The notes below the pieces were generated by a model. It made no database searches. It saw only the letters and a list, made by a program, of their open reading frames with translations, and was not told the origin of the DNA. From Liolophura sinensis (Eukaryota; Mollusca; Polyplacophora; Chitonida; Chitonidae), in contig NC_088305.1 in NCBI RefSeq assembly GCF_032854445.1, positions 21,118,955 through 21,182,954 of the forward strand: DNA of 64,000 bases, in the 5' to 3' direction. Below are positions 58,464 through 64,000 of the stretch, in pieces. Every line of letters begins with the position of its first letter. Position 1 is the first letter of the stretch. Both the position numbers and the translations under genes were made by a program.

Positions 58464-61400
58464 ATGTCTAATTTTATGTCAAACGGAGAAAAGAAAACCG
58501 ATTGCTTCGGCGATCATAACACGTGTGAGAAAGGCTGTCTTCAGGCTCTGCCAACTACCACAGTTCGTTTATTAGGCAGTAGTCAAGTGATAACATCTGT
58601 TTCGAGCGCTGTCAAAGAACTGATCGAAAATGCCCTGGATGCAGGTGCTACTAGTGTGGAAGTTAAACTGGTAAATTTGCCTATACGACATATATAATTT
58701 TAAAACAAAAACAACTGTTATCACAAAATACTTATTCAATATCTGATCCAACGGTCTCGTTAGACGTGTCAGATATCAACAAATATGCTTTCGACCATTC
58801 ATACGGTATCATGGTCTGAGACTTTCAGAATTGTTGAATTGAAAGAAGTCTCAGTTCTGAAAATAATGGTTGTATAGTAGTGAATATCTACAACATACAT
58901 GGAACCACCAGTAATTAAGACTATCTGATTCAGTTGAAAGACAGGGACTTAAACATGCATACCATTTAATATTTCTCATCTTCCATCAGACCAATCGGAA
59001 GTTAAGTGACCACATGATCCCCTTAGTAACAAACGGTGTGGGTGAAGAAAACACTGAAAACGTTATTGCACAGGAAAATGCCTATTTTTGAATTACGGTC
59101 AGCGATCTTATATCCGTTGGATTTGAATAATTTTCAGTTCCAGATTGCCTGAGTATTTCTGCAAAGTTTTCATGACGTTTTTTGTACAACTGGGCTTTAC
59201 GGGGCGCTAGGAAAGTGGCCAAAAGTGACTTTTCCTCACTGCATTAACACTTGTCAGCCTGAGAATGGCATGTATGCTTATTATTATGATAAATATCTCA
59301 TCTGAGAGCATCTCATCTGCTAGTTATTGTCCACACCTCAGGTGGCCGTGCTCATTATTGTCAATATCTAAGGCGGTAGTGCATTCTTATTACCATCAGT
59401 ACCTCAGAATGGCATGCTTAATTATTATTATCTGTACATAAGGAAGTGGTGCTTATTATTTGTGCCTCAGGAGCCCATGATTGTTTGTACCTCAGGAGAC
59501 TTGGTTATGGTCGTCTGCACCTGAGGAGATTTGCGTATGGTTGGCTATACCTCAGGAGATCATGCTTATGGTTGTCTGTATCTCAGGAGGCCATGCTTAT
59601 GGTTGTCTGTACCTCAGGAGACCATGCTTATGATTGTCTGTACCTCAGGAGACCGTGCTTATGGTTGTCTGTACCTCAGGTAGACCATGCTTATGGTTGT
59701 TTGTTCCTCAGGAGACCATGCTTAAGGTTGTCTGTACCTCAGGAGACCATGATTATGGTTGTCTGTTCTTCAGGAGACCATGCTTATGGTTGTCTGTACC
59801 TCAGGAGACCGTGCTTATGGTTGTCTGTACCTCAGGTAGACCATGCTTATGGTTGTTTGTTCCTCAGGAGACCATGCTTAAGGTTGTCTGTACCTCAGGA
59901 GACCATGATTATGGTTGTCTGTTCTTCAGGAGACCATGCTTATGATTGTCTGTACCTCAGGAGACCATGCTTATGGTTGTCTGTGCCTCAGGAGACCATG
60001 CTTATGGTTGTTTGTACCTCAGGAGACCATGTTTATTTTTGTCTGTTCTTTAGAAGACCATGCTAATGGTTGTCTATACCTCAGGAGACCATGCTTAAGG
60101 TTGTCTGTACCTCAGGAGACCATGCTTATGGTTGTCTGTACCTCAGGAGACCATGTTTATGGTTGTCTGTTCTTCAGGAGATCATGCTAATGGTTGTCTA
60201 TACATCAGCAGACCATGCTTATGGTTGTCTGTACCTCAGGAGACCATGATTATGGTTGTCTATACATCAGGAGGCCATGCTTATGGTTGTCTATACCTCA
60301 CTAGATTATGCTTATGATTATCTGTACTTCAGGAGGACTATGGGCTGGAGAAGATTGAAGTCCGCGACAACGGATGTGGCATCCATCAGAGGAACATGAA
60401 ATATGTGGCCAAACATTATCATACATCCAAAATTCACAGCTTTGATGACTTGGAGCTGTTGAGTACCTATGGGTTCCGAGGGGAGGCACTGGGTGAGCTC
60501 AATAACTTTTGCAATATGTGCTCATTTTGCATAGTAAAGTACATTTTGAGGGAAGTCGTTTTACTCAATCGACTTCAAATAGGATAGAGCTGAGGATAAA
60601 GGTGCTTGATTCAGAACTGCTGAATCTTTCTATTTTACATGTTGATTTCATCAAACTTTTCGCATATGAAAGAGCAGCTTTCAGTGCAATTTATACACGT
60701 TTATAATTAGATTTTGGAGACAAACAGGACATTGGTTGGATGTGTCAATTTCAGTGCTTTGCAAAAAGTATATTTTTATCAGTCTACCCAGAATAATTCT
60801 TGAATAAACACCTTGCAAAGATATGAAAAGGTTGACGAACTACAATAGACTGAGAGTGAAACTGCAGATATTGGGTGAGCTCCAGCAGTGCTTGAATGTT
60901 ATTTTTTTGGTTTTTTTTTAGGAGCTATTTGGTGAGTAAATCTAAATAATGAATAAATAATAGAAATTAAAATCCACTTGCTAGTGTAGGAACTTGGTTT
61001 TGGGACTTTGGCTTTGGTCTGGTATATCCTGGCAATGGTTGATTGTATGAGGCCTACCAGGACTGACTTCCTTTGAAAAGGAAAACACTTTTTTTCGTGT
61101 GGATAGATCAATCATGATAAGACAGAACAGGTGATTCTGTAATTTCCTGAAAACATACCAGCAAGTCTTAAAAGTTGCACTTCAGCCAGAACTAGGCCAT
61201 GTTCAAATCTCCACTGTCATATATGTGCTTTAGACTTTACGAATCATATCACCCGAACATCTATCAGGATGACCTTCTGGTTTTAGTGTCCGATAGTTTC
61301 AACAGTGTATATATATATATATATATATTTGTTTTATTTTTATTTTTTGACCTCAAACCAGGGTCATTGTGTTCTGTGTCTAACTTGACAATCACGTCTA

Positions 61401-61487
61401 AGACCGAGTCTGAGGATGTGGGTACCTGCATCACTGTCAACCGTCAAGGGGAGATAACCTCTTCAAAACCATCACATTTTGGCAGGG
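58464..61487 (+). CDS. PMS1: PMS1-like MutL homologue, N-terminal part
   Basis: MutL-family mismatch-repair protein that pairs with MLH1. Exons seen: 58464-58670, 60333-60492 and 61362-61487; later exons lie beyond the window. They encode the N-terminal GHKL ATPase: [18 protein letters not shown] (close to human PMS1 LPAATVRLLSSSQIITSV), motif [13 protein letters not shown] with the catalytic Glu, motif [10 protein letters not shown], motif [14 protein letters not shown], then [11 protein letters not shown] and [10 protein letters not shown] just before the expected GTTV motif. The SSSQ-type start separates it from PMS2. The N-terminus is about 25 residues longer than in human. The first ATG (58464) was chosen; a second in-frame ATG follows at 58476. 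An out-of-frame upstream ATG at 58444 overlaps the start. All three junctions are phase-consistent. Intron 1 carries a minisatellite made of copies of the exon 2 acceptor. Confidence 0.95.
59260..60332 (+). repeat. Minisatellite, 31-bp unit, made of PMS1 exon 2 acceptor copies
   Basis: The unit is TTATGGTTGTCTGTACCTCAG followed by GAGACCATGC (31 bp; given in two parts). About 28 good copies lie at 59446-60332, with decayed copies back to about 59260. The last unit runs straight into the exon: TTATGATTATCTGTACTTCAG, then exon GAGGACTATG. The real acceptor AG and the first exon bases are therefore part of the repeat. The 31-bp period cycles through three frames, which keeps a 206-codon + frame open at 59446-60066; it is not a gene. 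Confidence 0.93.
60645..60845. repeat. Dispersed repeat D1, copy 3, in PMS1 intron 2
   Basis: CGCATATGAAAGAGCAGCTT, AGATTTTGGAGACAAAC, TCAATTTCAGTGC, TTATCAGTCTACCCAGAATA and AATAAACACCTTGCAAAG match the other two copies. Confidence 0.75.
61308..61329. repeat. (TA)n microsatellite before PMS1 exon 3
   Basis: About eleven TA units, 33 bp before the exon 3 acceptor, followed by a T-rich tract that serves as polypyrimidine tract. Confidence 0.9.
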
Positions 61488-61818
61488 GTAAGTGGGAACA
61501 GTTAGAAATCGTACCAAGTCTCTGATTGATTGGATTTAAATGAAAAGACAAGTAGTAAAGCATTTGACTTGTGTAGTATTTATAAATAACATTTCCTTCC
61601 CTTTTTTTCATTTGAAAATTGAGCTTTTGTTCAGCCAGTAATAAATGAAGTCTTGATTATACATATGTAGTAGAGCCGTATATGGACGGACAAGTTTAAG
61701 TTGTATTAGATGTTGTCATGGCCCCATTTTCTGAACAAAAGACGACTCTATCCTTTGAGTATGTTGGCCAAGCCCTTTAGGGATTAACAGCACATTGTTG
61801 ATAACACTCTCACATAAT
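61488..61818. other. PMS1 intron 3, first part
   Basis: Nothing recognised. Confidence 0.4.
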
Positions 61819-62072
61819 GCCGGGGGCTTCCATGGCCGAGAGGGGTTAGCACGCCAGCATGGCACAGTGACACAGGAGCCTCTCACTGATGCGGGTGCTG
61901 TAAGTTCAAGTCCAGCTGATGCTGGCTTCCTCTGCGGCTGTATGTGGGAAGGTCTGTTTGCAACCTGCGGATTTTCGTGGATTCCCCTGAGCTCTGTCTC
62001 ATTTCCTGATCATCATTGTATAACTGAAATATTCTTTAGTTTTGGCATAAAGCACCAATCAAATGAATCAAT
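61819..62072 (+). repeat. SINE family 1, full length, in PMS1 intron 3
   Basis: Head GGGGGCTTCCATGGCCGAGA, B box AAGTTCAAGTCCAGC, core CTGGCTTCCTCTGCGGC and GGGAAGGTCTG, tail AAAGCACCAATCAAATGAAT. Same orientation as PMS1; moderately diverged. Confidence 0.9.
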
Positions 62073-62149
62073 CATGCAATGCTAGTTCCCATAATTTCTC
62101 AGGATTTGATCATGACTATTTTAAGAAGTATTTTCGATGTCACCAGATT

Positions 62150-63055
62150 TGGTCAGAGGGGAAAATAGGAGAAAAGTTGGAAATGAGACGTCCGTGATTT
62201 CAAATTCTGGGTAAATCTGTGGTACACACACATGTGCATCATACATCTGCAAATAGAGACACCCTGTTTTGACAAAATATGATGTGGATTGGGAGAGATA
62301 GGGAAAATAGGAGAAAATGGGAAATGAGACGTCCCTGATTTCAAATTCTGGGTAAGTCTATGGTACACACGTGGATTGGGAGAGATAGGGAAAATGGGAG
62401 AAAATTGGAAATGAGACATCCTTGATTTGAAATTCTGGGTAAATCTATGGTACACACGTGGATTGGGAAAGATGGGGAAAATAGGAGAAAATTGGAAATG
62501 AGACACCCTTGATTTGAAATTCTGGGTAAATCTATGGTACACACGTGGATTGGGAGAGATAGGGAAAATGGGAGAAAATTGGAAATGAGACATCCTTGAT
62601 TTGAAATTCTGGGTAAATCTATGGTACACACGTGGATTGGGAGAGATAGGGAAAATAGGAGAAAATTGGAAATGAGACATCCTTGATTTGAAATTCTGGG
62701 TAAATCTATGGTACACACGTGGATTGGGAGAGATGGGGAAAATAGGAGAAAATTGGAAATGAGACATCCTTGATTTGAAATTCTGGGTAAATCTATGGTA
62801 CACACGTGGATTGGGAGAGATAGGGAAAATGGGAGAAAATTGGAAATGAGACACCCTTGATTTGAAATTCTGAGTAAATCTATGGTACACACGTGGATTG
62901 GGAGAGATAGGGAAAATGGGAGAAAATTGGAAATGAGACACCCTTGATTTGAAATTCTGGGTAAATCTATGGTACACACGTGGATTGGGAGAGATAGGGA
63001 AAATAGGAGAAAATAGGAAATGAGACATCCTTGATTTGAAATTCTGGATGTATGT
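62150..63055. repeat. Minisatellite, 87-bp unit, about ten copies
   Basis: The unit begins GTGGATTGGGAGAGATAGGG and contains GGAGAAAATTGGAAATGAGA, TTGATTTGAAATTCTGGGTA and CTATGGTACACAC. The first copies (62150-62290) are diverged and hold extra sequence, CACCCTGTTTTGACAAAATA, that is also found at 23690-23830; the rest are nearly identical, so the expansion is young. 87 is a multiple of three, which leaves a 301-codon - strand frame (62153-63058) with a 29-residue repeat containing NPRVYHRFTQNFKSR. No non-repeat coding sequence adjoins it. Confidence 0.95.
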
Positions 63056-64000
63056 CATTGTGCTTCAGCTTGTTCAGTACAATCCAGTCTACTGTAAAAT
63101 TCACTCAACTCTCTTTATTAAAAATAATTTTAAAATTTTTTGTTCAATGTTGACAGTAAAAAAATGTTTAAAAAATTATGAAAACTTTTGGAAACAAGAT
63201 GGGATGGCATTTCATTGGATGCAGATTTTATCGAAAGGTGGTCTGCTCTTTCAAGGCTTACTTAAAGACAAAGAATGAATTAACATGAATTAAGTGTATG
63301 CCAGATGAAAGGCCTTTAAATGCTGTCATCAAAATGGTTCAATTTACATTTTAAGAATCTATTTAACCTAGTAAAATGCATTTGAAACTTTTGATTCAAC
63401 GATGACCTGTTCTGGCCATATTGCAACCAGTGACGTCACATCATGTTTTTGCAACTTAACGCACACAGACTGTTAGTGTACTGTCTCTCCTCTGCAGGTA
63501 CCAGTCAGATAATCCAACACTTTTATATAGAGATTTCAGTGTTGTTTATTCCATGCATGGTGTTATAGGGTAAAAAGCTACAAAGAAAACAAAGAAGTGA
63601 CATGAGCAATAACCTCAAAACAGTGTGTCACAATCTCTGCAACAATAACCGAACTACTTTCAGAAAAAGTTACGAAACAGGTGGTGAGCTTTGTGACGCC
63701 AAGGAAATTACTACACCAAAAACAATGGCAGAAAATTATGGCAGAGTTTACTCTTATAATTAAAACTAGGCTCACACAGTCAGAATTTATAATGTCAGCA
63801 AACTTACAAACACTATATACTTCGGTATGGGGAATAAACGTTCAAAATCATACGTAAGCATCTCGCTTCTGTGTTATACTCATTAAATGAAACATGTCAA
63901 TGTGAATACAAGAAAGAAAATCATGACTAGCATAAGTTTTGGGAACTGTTCATATGGTTTCAGCGATCAGTTAGTGGCACATAAACAGAAAGTAAGACAG
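63056..64000. other. PMS1 intron 3 or beyond, nothing seen
   Basis: AT-rich. A CTGCAG|GTACCAG acceptor-like site at 63498 has the right phase for PMS1 but does not encode the expected sequence (see rejected items). Confidence 0.4.

Noticed and set aside
59446-60317. Long + strand frames (206, 103 and 91 codons) in PMS1 intron 1
   Set aside because: They arise because the 31-bp unit lacks stops in all frames; the sequence is intronic repeat.
62153-63058. 301-codon - strand frame as a gene
   Set aside because: Entirely 87-bp repeat with no start context, signal peptide or flanking exon. Kept as a repeat, with a finding.
63499-63560. PMS1 exon 4 after CTGCAG at 63498
   Set aside because: The phase fits, but the frame reads GTSQIIQHFYIEIS, not the conserved GTTV and following segment of the MutL ATPase.

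Overview
The window reads as nuclear DNA of a lophotrochozoan animal, most likely a marine mollusc. It is AT-rich, its genes have GT-AG introns, and it carries about eighteen copies or fragments of a tRNA-headed SINE. The SINE tail (conserved core, then AAAACACCAATCAAATAAAT) looks like the Nin-DC-type SINEs I associate with molluscs. Species cannot be named from the sequence alone.

Five host genes can be supported. (1) Alpha-tubulin, + strand, 11668-13791, three exons, 451 aa, apparently intact. (2) Wolframin (WFS1-like), + strand, 14907-28512; four conserved exons plus a short inferred first exon give 796 aa. (3) A single-exon secreted or type II membrane protein with a coiled coil and a canonical TATA box, + strand, 34555-35331, unrecognised. 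(4) A group A SRCR gene, + strand, with two clear domain exons (39584-40753) and a decayed third exon end. (5) ORMDL, - strand, 48658-51885, three exons, exactly 153 aa, facing PMS1 (mismatch-repair MutL homologue), + strand, 58464-61487 and beyond. ORMDL1 and PMS1 are also divergent neighbours in human, so this pair looks like ancient conserved linkage.

Most of the rest is repeat. 1-11.6 kb: SINEs, three tandem arrays and no convincing gene. 11.6-14 kb: tubulin. 14.9-28.5 kb: WFS1, whose 8.2-kb first intron holds a 4-kb, 44-bp-unit minisatellite. 28.5-34.5 kb: two abutting foldback MITEs, then AT-rich intergenic DNA. 35.9-37.4 kb: a 33-bp minisatellite. 39.5-42.3 kb: the SRCR gene and its exon-end minisatellite. 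42.3-48.6 kb: repeats and the ORMDL 3' flank. 51.9-58.4 kb: the space between ORMDL and PMS1, with a dead Tc1-like transposon and a pair of related MITEs. 58.4-64 kb: the start of PMS1, with minisatellites in introns 1 and 3.

The most unusual feature is that three tandem arrays have units containing an exon-intron junction of the gene they sit in: the ORMDL exon 1 donor, the PMS1 exon 2 acceptor, and the 3' end of an SRCR exon. This suggests a repeated process that seeds minisatellites at splice junctions and leaves arrays of decoy or alternative splice sites. That reading is an inference. What is seen is the sequence likeness between the units and the junctions.
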